Source of the DNA: Marinobacter sediminum
GTDB lineage: Bacteria > Pseudomonadota > Gammaproteobacteria > Pseudomonadales > Oleiphilaceae
Length of the DNA stretch: 64,000 nucleotides
Assembly: GCF_023657445.1 (NCBI RefSeq)
Contig: NZ_JAGTWY010000001.1
Coordinates: 1,364,001-1,428,000 of the forward strand
Direction: 5' to 3'
The position numbers and the translations under genes were made by a program. Below, piece by piece: positions 53,605-62,509 of the stretch. The notes under the pieces were generated by a model. It did no database searches and was not told where the DNA came from. It was given only the letters and a program-made list of their open reading frames with translations. How positions within the stretch are numbered: position 1 is the first letter of the stretch; every line of letters starts with the position of its first letter.

Positions 53605-56024
53605 CCCTGCACCTGCTCAACATCCACACCCAGAATCTGCGCAATCAATCCCTCCGCCTTCCGCTCCAGCCCAATAATGTCCTGAGCCACTTCTTCAAGT
53701 GAGCGCAGTGGTTTGTGGCGGTAGAAATATTTATTGAAACTGATTTCATAGCCGACCTTGGTGGAATCGAGGTTGATCCAGGCTTCCTCCACATGGGTCT
53801 TTACTTCCTCCAGGAAATACTCGTGAATGCTCTGCTTCTCGCCATCCTTCAACAGGGAAATCGATTCACTGTCACGCAGGTCCGAGCCGGATTCGTAATT
53901 GATGTATTCATTGGAATTGCCGGTGGGATATAGGCCGAAGTCTGGCAGTTGGGCCTCGGTGCAATCGTAGCGGTGCAGCAGCTCATCCAGCTTGTCGCCA
54001 CTGAGCTTGACTACTTTCTTGACCACCTTTTCTGCAGTTTCGTCGTACCAGCTAACCGCATTCAGAATGGAGTTCTTTTCGGAAGCGGAAACCTTGAGCT
54101 TTCTGGCCTTTAGTTCGGTGTCCACCTGCTTCTTGAACTGGTTGAAATCGCTGGATTCTTCCGGGCCGATCTCGTCCATCAGTTCACGGGCAGTCTCATA
54201 AAGCGCCTTGAAGCTTATCCAGCGTTTAACGTCCAATAGTTTGGTTTTGGCCTTGGTGTTCAGGCTGATGTCATTGTCCTCACACCAGGCCATCACCTCC
54301 TTTTCGATGCTTTTCAGGAAGCTCTGCTTGTCGTCCTTGCCATGGCCAGTCTTGTCGTAGACCTTGTCGCCATGTTCAGCATAGAGGTGCTCCATCACCT
54401 CGCTGATCTGCTTGTCGAACCGCAGGCCCGCGATGCGTTCTTCCGAGAACTGGGCCTTGCGGCGGTCGGGCCTTTCGATAGTGACCTTGTGGTAGCCAAA
54501 GTCCTCATTTTCAAAGACCTGGCTGGCGATGCCAACGGGGTCGTTGTTCGCATCCAGTTTGCGCTCGATCGAAGCACAGTCCAGGTAAGTGCGAGTGATT
54601 TCCTCGATATGCTTAGGCGCGAATTCGCAGTTCTTGTTACCCAGGTTCTTGCGCAGCTTGCGATACAACAAGCTGGCATCAATCAGCTGCACCTTGCCGC
54701 GTCTGTGTTCCGGCTTGTTGTTATTCAGCACCCAGATGTAGGTGGTGATGCCGGTGTTGTAGAACAGGTTGTTGGGTAGCTGGACAATGGTTTCCAGCCA
54801 GTCGTTTTCGATCAGGTGGCGGCGGATATTGCTTTCGCCGCTCCCGGCATCACCAGTAAAAAGGCTGGAGCCGTTGTGGACCGAAGCAATTCGGCTGCCT
54901 TTAGAGCCACTGGCCGGGTCTTTCATCTTGTTGGCCATTTCCATGAGGAACAGCAACTGACCGTCACTGGAGCGTGGTGTCGCGTCGCAGTCTTCAAGGT
55001 TGCCCCAGTAGTCTCTGAGTTTGAGCTTGAAGCGTGGATCGATAACGTCGCCACCATCCTTGATGTACTTCTGCTCAGACGCCCAGCTTTTGCCATAAGG
55101 CGGATTGGAAAGCATGAAGTCGAAGCGATCGGAGGCGAATTCATCAGTGGACAGGGTGGAGCCGACCTTGATGTTTTCCGGGTTGTTGCCCTTGATCATC
55201 ATGTCGGATTTACAGATGGCGTAGGTTTCGTCGTTGATTTCCTTGCCGTAGAGGTAGATATCCCGGTTGTCTGAGGGATACTTCTCTTCAATAAAATTCT
55301 GGGATTCGGTGAGCATGCCACCGCTGCCGCAGGCCGGGTCGTACACGGTGAGGGTGAGCGGCAGGTCGTCCTTGATCGGGTCGAAGACCAGGTGGGTCAT
55401 CAACTCGATCACTTCCCGCGGGGTGAAGTGTTCCCCGGCTTCTTCGTTGTTTTCTTCATTGAACTTGCGGATCAGCTCTTCAAACACATAGCCCATTCCC
55501 AGGTTGGACAGGGCCGGCAGCCGATAGCCGTCCGGATCGATGGCATCGTTAGGGGTGAGGTTGATTTTAGGGGAGACGAATTTCTCAATCACGTCCAGCA
55601 GCACATCCTTGTGGGCCATGTGCTGGATTTTACTCTTCAGCTCAAAGCGCTCGATGATTTCATGGACGTTGGGGCTGAAGCCGTTGAGGTATTCCTCAAA
55701 ATTGGCCAGCAGTATCTGGCGGTTGTTGGTGGCGGTGTTGTACAGGCTGGTGAGGGTCCACTTGGAGACGTTGTAGAACACATAGCCAGCGGCGGCCTTC
55801 AGCGGGGCCGGGTCCAGCTCGGTGGCGTCCATCTCCTCTTTCTGGAATTTCACCTCATCCAGCACTGCCTCCTTGGTGGGCATCAACAGTGTATCGAGGC
55901 GGCGCAGCACTACCATAGGCAGGATGACGTCACGGTATTTGCCGCGCACGTACACGTCGCGCAGACAGTCGTCGGCGATATTCCAGATAAATGAAACGAG
56001 TTTGTTGTGTACGCTGTGATCCAT
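53601..56024 (-). CDS. hsdM: Type I modification methylase M subunit
   Basis: An 807-residue N6-adenine methyltransferase. It has an N-terminal helical HsdM_N domain (LVSFIWNIADDCLRD), the SAM-binding motif DPACGSGGML and the catalytic NPPYG, followed by a long C-terminal helical extension. The gene is longer than most HsdM genes (about 500 residues), as seen in a known extended subgroup. AGGAAG precedes the ATG. Its stop overlaps the hsdS start. Without a working HsdS it should not methylate its target. Confidence 0.92.
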   Translation of the reverse strand: MDHSVHNKLVSFIWNIADDCLRDVYVRGKYRDVILPMVVLRRLDTLLMPTKEAVLDEVKFQKEEMDATELDPAPLKAAAGYVFYNVSKWTLTSLYNTATNNRQILLANFEEYLNGFSPNVHEIIERFELKSKIQHMAHKDVLLDVIEKFVSPKINLTPNDAIDPDGYRLPALSNLGMGYVFEELIRKFNEENNEEAGEHFTPREVIELMTHLVFDPIKDDLPLTLTVYDPACGSGGMLTESQNFIEEKYPSDNRDIYLYGKEINDETYAICKSDMMIKGNNPENIKVGSTLSTDEFASDRFDFMLSNPPYGKSWASEQKYIKDGGDVIDPRFKLKLRDYWGNLEDCDATPRSSDGQLLFLMEMANKMKDPASGSKGSRIASVHNGSSLFTGDAGSGESNIRRHLIENDWLETIVQLPNNLFYNTGITTYIWVLNNNKPEHRRGKVQLIDASLLYRKLRKNLGNKNCEFAPKHIEEITRTYLDCASIERKLDANNDPVGIASQVFENEDFGYHKVTIERPDRRKAQFSEERIAGLRFDKQISEVMEHLYAEHGDKVYDKTGHGKDDKQSFLKSIEKEVMAWCEDNDISLNTKAKTKLLDVKRWISFKALYETARELMDEIGPEESSDFNQFKKQVDTELKARKLKVSASEKNSILNAVSWYDETAEKVVKKVVKLSGDKLDELLHRYDCTEAQLPDFGLYPTGNSNEYINYESGSDLRDSESISLLKDGEKQSIHEYFLEEVKTHVEEAWINLDSTKVGYEISFNKYFYRHKPLRSLEEVAQDIIGLERKAEGLIAQILGVDVEQVQG

Positions 56025-56242
56025 TAATACTTCCTGGTGCTTGGATTAGTTCGTTTGGCGCAAGGCCAGACGAAAAATTCGGTTATGGCGATCTCCCGAG
56101 TGGGTCTGATTAACACTCGGTCGCTATCTGCAATTAACGAAACTGCTGAAACCTTGGTAGTCCTCGCCAATAATGATGAATTAGCGGGTCTAGCCATGCA
56201 GTTCCACTTCCTTTCAGAGTTAAAACATCATGCTTCCATTGA

Positions 56243-59200
56243 TTAATGGCTATCTTCATAAATCGCAATATCGGTAGCCCATCCCCCAGAATTAACCAGC
56301 CGGCCATCCTCGTGAAGTTCCAACATTCTATTTACTTGAGTTTCTAAGCCCTGCTCAAAATCGAAGAATTTGAGGTCGTAGCGGAAGGATTTCATTCCCC
56401 AGTACCCCATCCCCTGATCGAAGGCGAATTTGATGGTGCGGCCTGAAGCTAATCCGACACTGAGAACCCGGCGATGCGTCAGTTCACGCCTATCGCTATT
56501 GACCTTGAAGTCTACCTGTTTGGCACCCAATGTCGCGCGAAGAAAAGCACCCGATACAACTCGTTGTGTTTCAGCGTTTGCCCAATCATCCCATGCCATT
56601 CGACTTTCCCGACGCCCATCACCTGGCATGGTGATAACCGACAGCGATGCTTCATTGCCAAATTTCATCGCCTTGAGAATGTTTGCGAGCATCACGACTG
56701 CCCAAGGGGACTTGAGATATCGATCTTCGTATTGAAGCGAGACGACCTGGTCTTGATCGATGGCCTTGGCGTATGCCGGCGCCTTTTGTTCCAACAAGCT
56801 CCAGAACTTTCTTTCTAAGTCACCGACCGGGCCATTGAGCTCAGTTGTTAGCTCTACAACCGCAGCGCCCGATGGCTGGGCGGACCAGCCTGACATATCA
56901 AGGGTATACGCCGTGAATGCGGGTTCCTGGTGAGAATAGACCCACAGAGCCTGATCATCGCCACTCAGCCATTTTTCACCCGGGCTTTGTGAACTCGTGC
57001 TATTGGTTATCAAAGTCACGAGTTCGTCATTCACCAACTCAAACTGAAGCGGCATTCTAATGTCTGGATTCGGATGCTCATCGTCTGTTTCTGAAACGTC
57101 GATGCCAAACCGGCCGAGATTGGCGAGCTCCTGTTTTATCTCCGCGCTGAACTTGGCGCCCTTCGGCAGGATCAGGTTTACTCGCAAGCCATCAATGGCA
57201 CGCCAACCCATAAGTTTCCGCCGAAACTCTGGGTTACCCAGGTCCCAGTCATCGGGATCCCCTTTCAGTCGCAAAGAGACCGTTTGAGCACCTTTGTTAA
57301 TCCAATGACGAACGAAACGTTCTGGATCGTAGGGCCAATAGGCCGCACCCGGCAAGGAAGCAAAAGGTTCGGGAAGACTCAGGTGATTTCTTAGGCCACT
57401 GTTTGCTATCCACTCCAGAGCGGCTTTTCGATCCAACTCATCAAATTCAACACGGCTGTCTTTGCTCGCCAGGCAGGCTGAACAGACGTTGTCACAGTTG
57501 GCAGGACATTCGAGTTTTTTGAGCATTGCCTCGATAAGTTCAGCCAGGTTCTCAAGCCCTGTCAGCACAAAGCCCGCGCCGCCGGCAACATCGTCATAAA
57601 CTTGGATAACGTGGCGTATAATGCCCGTCTCAAGATCTTTATCTTGGCGAACACCAAAACCCATCTCGGTGGTTGCAATGCCAAGCTGCTCGGCAATGGA
57701 ATCCCTTAAAGCAACGGCTAACGTGGTCGCAACCACCTTGCCTTCGGCAGATCCAGGGATCCACTCTCCGGTAATGGGGCTTTTAAGAACGAGCTCTAGG
57801 ACATCGGTTTGCGCCTGGTAGCCAAGGTAGACGCTGTCCATTACCTGCTCGCCAGAGCAGTCCTTTTCTTTGTGACCTCCGGCGTTTCCGCCAATTGGGC
57901 GGTGAAATTTATCCGGCTGAAGTTCGCCTGGCACCTCATAGTTGGCCGTCATCGAATCTGCACGCCCACAGCTCATGCATACGGCATAGCCGGTTCCATT
58001 CTCACCACCGGAACGGTGAAGAACACGCCCCTTGTCCCCGAAACGAACAAAGCCACAACGTTGATCCGGAAGCGATATCACGTTGTCGTCAACGCTGATT
58101 CGAGGTTTTTCAACCGGTATGTACTTCTGCGACGTGACGTCGTTGCTCGTTGATTCGAAAAAGTCCGTTGTGAAGCCCGCAGGCCTCAAGATTTTCTTTA
58201 CGTTGCTCTGTTTGACTTGCGATTGGCAGGAGCCGCAGAACACCTCGTTACTGTTCACGTAGGCATATTCTTTATATCCGGGCGCACCACAATTCTGGCA
58301 GGACCATGCCCAATCGAACTTTTGCGCCCCGCCCTGCGCGCTGTCGTGATAAGAGTACAGGGTGACACCCGCAGATCGATAGACACGGCCGTCAATCACC
58401 ACCTGTGCGCCAGGGGCGTACTCTCGAATGGCTACGGGCAAGCCGCGCGAGGGTTTCTCCTTGTAGGTGAAGATGTTGTCCTCTCGGGATCTTTCTTGCT
58501 TACTTGCGCCCTTGTTGATGAAGTCTTCGACATTGTAGGTGTTGAGATTTACCACATCCGTCGGGAATCCATATCCAGGAAGGAATGCACGAGCCGCAAG
58601 ATCCCTAAGGAGATACTCTTCTTCATGGCGTTTTTTCTCGAGTTCAAGTGCTTTCTTGAACGCCTCGTCTTTCACTTCGCCGTGACGTTGATTCAGGCGT
58701 TGGTATTCTTTGAGCCAAGACGCAGCAAGTTGTTGAATCGACTCTTTGCAGTCAGCGGCGAGGACCGCGAATGATGTCGCGGAAAGAGCGGTGTTTTCCC
58801 TTGTTATACGATGTGCGCCCTGCACTACCGGATGTTCTGGCGACCCTGCTGCCAACGTATCCAGCCAGTCTATAAAGCGCTCACAGACCGATGGGTTGCC
58901 ACCAAAGAACCAGTGAACGTTTAATCGGGTCCGATCATCGTCACTGTCTGTCTCAGCTTTTAAAAAGTTGGCAAGCAAGAAAGAGTTTACGTGTCGCTGA
59001 ACCAGGGGAGCGGCACTCAGGGTGATCACTGGTGCCGGGATTGCTGTGACCCAGGGCCACTGAGGATTCTGGAACGCCCGGGTGTTGTGGGGATCTGTTT
59101 TACACAATGTGTATGCGATGGCTCTTGGCTCGCTGCGCCGGCCCGCTCGACCTGCGCGCTGTAAGTAATTGGCAGGATGAGGCGGCACGTTATTCATGAC

Positions 59201-62200
59201 AACCGCTGAGATGCCCCCAATATCAACACCCATTTCCATGGTGGTAGAGCAATTGAGTACGTTGATCTTGCCTTTTTTGAAGTCAGCTTCGTAATTTTGA
59301 AGCCGTTCCGCCGCCTGCTGCGCCGAATGCTCAGCTGTTCGGTAATAAAAGCCGCCTTCTGCAGTGCGGTCGGAAATATCTGTCCAAAGGTTCTGTTCCC
59401 TCAGGGAGCCAATAACCTCGTTTTCAGCAATGTGCTTTCTGACTGATCGCAACACGCCCTCAGCTTCGCCATCAGGCGCAAGATCGGTGTATTCAGGCAG
59501 TTCGATTTTTTGGCATCGAAAATTTTCTGCTTCTGCCTTATTAGGCAAATAAGGCGTGAGCCCGCGGAACGTGGTATCGATGATTCGATTGGTAACCGGG
59601 CATACCCAGGCTGATTTGGGCAGAGAGAAGGTCAGAGTTTCGCGCGCCAGAGCGTAACCTTCGCCCTGAGTTTGTATTACCTGAGTTCTGACTAGCACAC
59701 GCCAAGCTTCTTTTAGCCAGGTGTTGATTTTATTTCGGTGGGATTCGAGATCCGAACTCAGTCCCGATCCCATTACGAGTAATTTTATAAGACGCGACTG
59801 CTGGCCTTGTTGCAGCTGAGGCCAGGCCTTTGTCCTTGTACCACTTACATCACTACCCGGCGGGAAGAGCTCTTTTGGCGCGAAACGAGCACCCATCCAT
59901 GCTCGTTCGGTCTCACCAAACCGCAGGAAGGTGTTCTCCCGCACGTAAAAATCCAGGGCTACCTTGAGGAAGTCTTTCCAGTCCTGGAGAGTCAGGGGGG
60001 AAGCGCCTTTTCCGTCCGCCGAAGGTGCCTGTGTATCGGTCCAATGGGTCGGGGCATCGGTTACATGCTCCAGGCCTCTGTAGCCAACGGCGACCAAGCC
60101 AAGAGTTTCTGTGCTGTTTTGGTTCTTTGGCCGACGAGCATACTCTCGCAGCAACAGCACTCTAGCCATTGAATAACTACCCTCGTTGCCTTTGAACAAC
60201 TGCGGATTGGCGTAACGGTTGTAGTCCAGAATTGAGTATTTTAGGTCGTTTGTCGCCGCCAAATCCTCAACCAGTTCGGACCAAGGAATTTGAAGGCTAT
60301 GATTGGCACTTGACCCGTTTTTCAGCTTTTCTGCCTCATTCCTGACACCAACAGCGGCAGCGCTCATGCCCATCTTTTCCAGGTTTTCAGCTTGTTTTAT
60401 CAACTCCTCGTAACTGACTGTGGGAGCATCCTTAGGGCCAGAATCCGCCGCAGCTTGCTTATTCCTGAGTATCTGAAAAACAAGCCCTCTCAGGCGAGAG
60501 CGTTCGGCCTCCTGCTGCATCCGCACGGCCATTCGGGCGGTACCCTGGCGGCTGTCAGTGAACGTGATCAGTTTTCTGCCACGACCCGGGAGAGATTCAG
60601 GAGATGCACCGTCACAATCATCCGGCGAAGGATCCGGGCAGAACTCCAAAACTGTTGGCACTGCATTGCTGACATAAAATGGTGATCCCAGATAAGACTT
60701 CTTTAGGAAGCCCGCACGCGCTCTTCCAGCGTTGCCGCAGTTTACGCACACTGAATCGTTTTCTTCTGCCTGGGAGATCGTAATGCTATTTTCAGCATCT
60801 AGATTCCCTAGCTCTGAAGTTTCGAGGTCTAGATCTTCGGAGATGAAGTTTTGATGAGGCTTTGGCGCGATGACCATCCGTCCTTTTGCAGAACTTCCGG
60901 CGCTATCACCGTCTCCGTCACCCGCATCGTCCTCCTGAAGTGAAAACTCATCACCGACATAAGGGCTGGCCTGACGAAGATACGGGTGTGCATGCTCGGC
61001 AGTCAGGTGCGGTGTTTTGCAATCGTCACAGAACCCAACCTCGTATACCGGAGCGCTGCAGTCACATCTGCCTCGTTGCTGAACGTACACTTGTCCAAAC
61101 GGCCAATTTTCAAGGTCGCTGGATTTCTCGCCACAGCCTGGGTTCACACAGCTCCAAAGCCCGTGAAGCATTCGCTGAAATAGATGCGCTCGCAGCTTGA
61201 GGAAGGGCTCTCCGTTCCCGGCTTGTTTGGTATCGGTAAGGAGGTCCAACCACTCCAGAAGCTTTTGCTGTCTCTCGACGTTGTCTTTCTCTTGAAGCAA
61301 ACCGGCCACAGACTCATTAAGGTCCTTCAGGCTGACTGGCTTTGAAGATTTCACTACCGTATTGCGTATTAATTGCGCCGTCCGGGAACCGCGTAAAGCA
61401 CCGAACCTTTTTTCGGACACAACATTCCCGCGCTCAATATTCCGTAACTGCTCAAAGGACATTCCATTGTCATCGCCATCAAATCCCAATTCCGGAACTT
61501 GTCGTTGACCGCGGATCACGACGACTTGGCTCGTCGGCACGCCGGCCAAACCCGCCAGGTATTCCCTCAAGCGTTCCTCGGCCTTCTCGTCGGCGATGGT
61601 GGCAGAGGTTGCTACGAACCGAATGTCCGATGCTTTGCTTCCGAAAGCTTCAACGACGCGTCGAAGTAGCAGCGACAGTTCAGCGGCCTGAGAGCCGATG
61701 TAGGTGTGGGCCTCATCCAAAACAATCCAGCGCAAAGATTGCGCTTCTTTGGATTTCTGAATGATCGGATCGTCCACCTGACGCACCAACATGTATTCAA
61801 GCATGGTGGCATTGGTCATCAGTATCGGCGCTGGATGATCGCGGAGCTCTTCGCGAGAGAGAATTTGGTTAGGACGGTCTTTTTGCTCTTTGCGAACTGA
61901 TGTCCGAGAGTTTTTGGTATTCCCGTTGTAGAGACAGAATCGAACATTTTGACCAAACGGTTTTGTCCATGCGTCCAAACGTTCCCGCTGCGAATTGATC
62001 AATGCGTTGAGGGGGTACAGAAATAAAGCTCGAACACCTTCCAAAGCTTTTCCGCTGTCGCGATGTTCGCTGACGAGATCCTGAAGAATTGGAATCATGA
62101 AGCATTCCGTCTTTCCCGAACCGGTGCCAGTGGTTATGACGGCAGACTTGGGCTCAGGAGCGAGCAACGTGTGCCAGGCTGTGAGCTGATGTGTATAGGG

Positions 62201-62497
62201 TTTGATATTCCGATCGAACCGATAGTTTTCATCATCAGATTCTGCCAGTGCACTGATCACCTCTTCACTAAGAAGATTTCCCGAAAGGGCCTTAAAGGTC
62301 GTATTCCCTGGCTCCCATCCAAATGTGTGCTCAAACACAGGCGGGGCGAGAAAACATCCCTCTTTCCCAAGCTCATTGCCCATTTGTTTGCCAAGATGAT
62401 CACGCAGACCGGGGTCCGCGACGCCGAGAATACTGAGCGTTGACTCGCGGCTGCGCTCCAGTGACTGGTTGATTAGACCCTTGAAATAACCGCTCAT
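56243..62497 (-). CDS. druE: Druantia helicase DruE (DEAD/DEAH, DUF1998)
   Basis: A 2084-residue helicase. Walker A is GTGSGKT at 124-130, the DEAH box lies near 260 (LDEAHTYIGSQAAELSLLLRR) and motif III is VATSATI. The second RecA domain has TTMEMGVDIGGISAVVMNNV and YLQRAGRAGRR. Cysteine clusters (for example CDNVCSACL) lie near the DUF1998-type C-terminus. Length and layout match DruE, the common subunit of all Druantia types. The neighbour upstream makes type III (druH-druE) most likely. It starts 12 bases after the upstream gene. Confidence 0.82.
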   Translation of the reverse strand: MSGYFKGLINQSLERSRESTLSILGVADPGLRDHLGKQMGNELGKEGCFLAPPVFEHTFGWEPGNTTFKALSGNLLSEEVISALAESDDENYRFDRNIKPYTHQLTAWHTLLAPEPKSAVITTGTGSGKTECFMIPILQDLVSEHRDSGKALEGVRALFLYPLNALINSQRERLDAWTKPFGQNVRFCLYNGNTKNSRTSVRKEQKDRPNQILSREELRDHPAPILMTNATMLEYMLVRQVDDPIIQKSKEAQSLRWIVLDEAHTYIGSQAAELSLLLRRVVEAFGSKASDIRFVATSATIADEKAEERLREYLAGLAGVPTSQVVVIRGQRQVPELGFDGDDNGMSFEQLRNIERGNVVSEKRFGALRGSRTAQLIRNTVVKSSKPVSLKDLNESVAGLLQEKDNVERQQKLLEWLDLLTDTKQAGNGEPFLKLRAHLFQRMLHGLWSCVNPGCGEKSSDLENWPFGQVYVQQRGRCDCSAPVYEVGFCDDCKTPHLTAEHAHPYLRQASPYVGDEFSLQEDDAGDGDGDSAGSSAKGRMVIAPKPHQNFISEDLDLETSELGNLDAENSITISQAEENDSVCVNCGNAGRARAGFLKKSYLGSPFYVSNAVPTVLEFCPDPSPDDCDGASPESLPGRGRKLITFTDSRQGTARMAVRMQQEAERSRLRGLVFQILRNKQAAADSGPKDAPTVSYEELIKQAENLEKMGMSAAAVGVRNEAEKLKNGSSANHSLQIPWSELVEDLAATNDLKYSILDYNRYANPQLFKGNEGSYSMARVLLLREYARRPKNQNSTETLGLVAVGYRGLEHVTDAPTHWTDTQAPSADGKGASPLTLQDWKDFLKVALDFYVRENTFLRFGETERAWMGARFAPKELFPPGSDVSGTRTKAWPQLQQGQQSRLIKLLVMGSGLSSDLESHRNKINTWLKEAWRVLVRTQVIQTQGEGYALARETLTFSLPKSAWVCPVTNRIIDTTFRGLTPYLPNKAEAENFRCQKIELPEYTDLAPDGEAEGVLRSVRKHIAENEVIGSLREQNLWTDISDRTAEGGFYYRTAEHSAQQAAERLQNYEADFKKGKINVLNCSTTMEMGVDIGGISAVVMNNVPPHPANYLQRAGRAGRRSEPRAIAYTLCKTDPHNTRAFQNPQWPWVTAIPAPVITLSAAPLVQRHVNSFLLANFLKAETDSDDDRTRLNVHWFFGGNPSVCERFIDWLDTLAAGSPEHPVVQGAHRITRENTALSATSFAVLAADCKESIQQLAASWLKEYQRLNQRHGEVKDEAFKKALELEKKRHEEEYLLRDLAARAFLPGYGFPTDVVNLNTYNVEDFINKGASKQERSREDNIFTYKEKPSRGLPVAIREYAPGAQVVIDGRVYRSAGVTLYSYHDSAQGGAQKFDWAWSCQNCGAPGYKEYAYVNSNEVFCGSCQSQVKQSNVKKILRPAGFTTDFFESTSNDVTSQKYIPVEKPRISVDDNVISLPDQRCGFVRFGDKGRVLHRSGGENGTGYAVCMSCGRADSMTANYEVPGELQPDKFHRPIGGNAGGHKEKDCSGEQVMDSVYLGYQAQTDVLELVLKSPITGEWIPGSAEGKVVATTLAVALRDSIAEQLGIATTEMGFGVRQDKDLETGIIRHVIQVYDDVAGGAGFVLTGLENLAELIEAMLKKLECPANCDNVCSACLASKDSRVEFDELDRKAALEWIANSGLRNHLSLPEPFASLPGAAYWPYDPERFVRHWINKGAQTVSLRLKGDPDDWDLGNPEFRRKLMGWRAIDGLRVNLILPKGAKFSAEIKQELANLGRFGIDVSETDDEHPNPDIRMPLQFELVNDELVTLITNSTSSQSPGEKWLSGDDQALWVYSHQEPAFTAYTLDMSGWSAQPSGAAVVELTTELNGPVGDLERKFWSLLEQKAPAYAKAIDQDQVVSLQYEDRYLKSPWAVVMLANILKAMKFGNEASLSVITMPGDGRRESRMAWDDWANAETQRVVSGAFLRATLGAKQVDFKVNSDRRELTHRRVLSVGLASGRTIKFAFDQGMGYWGMKSFRYDLKFFDFEQGLETQVNRMLELHEDGRLVNSGGWATDIAIYEDSH

Positions 62498-62509
62498 AAA
62501 AAATCCTTG

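Noticed and set aside
56037..56246. A 69-codon plus-strand frame between hsdM and druE
   Set aside because: No ribosome site, no known motif, and it sits in the hsdM upstream region; no support as a gene.
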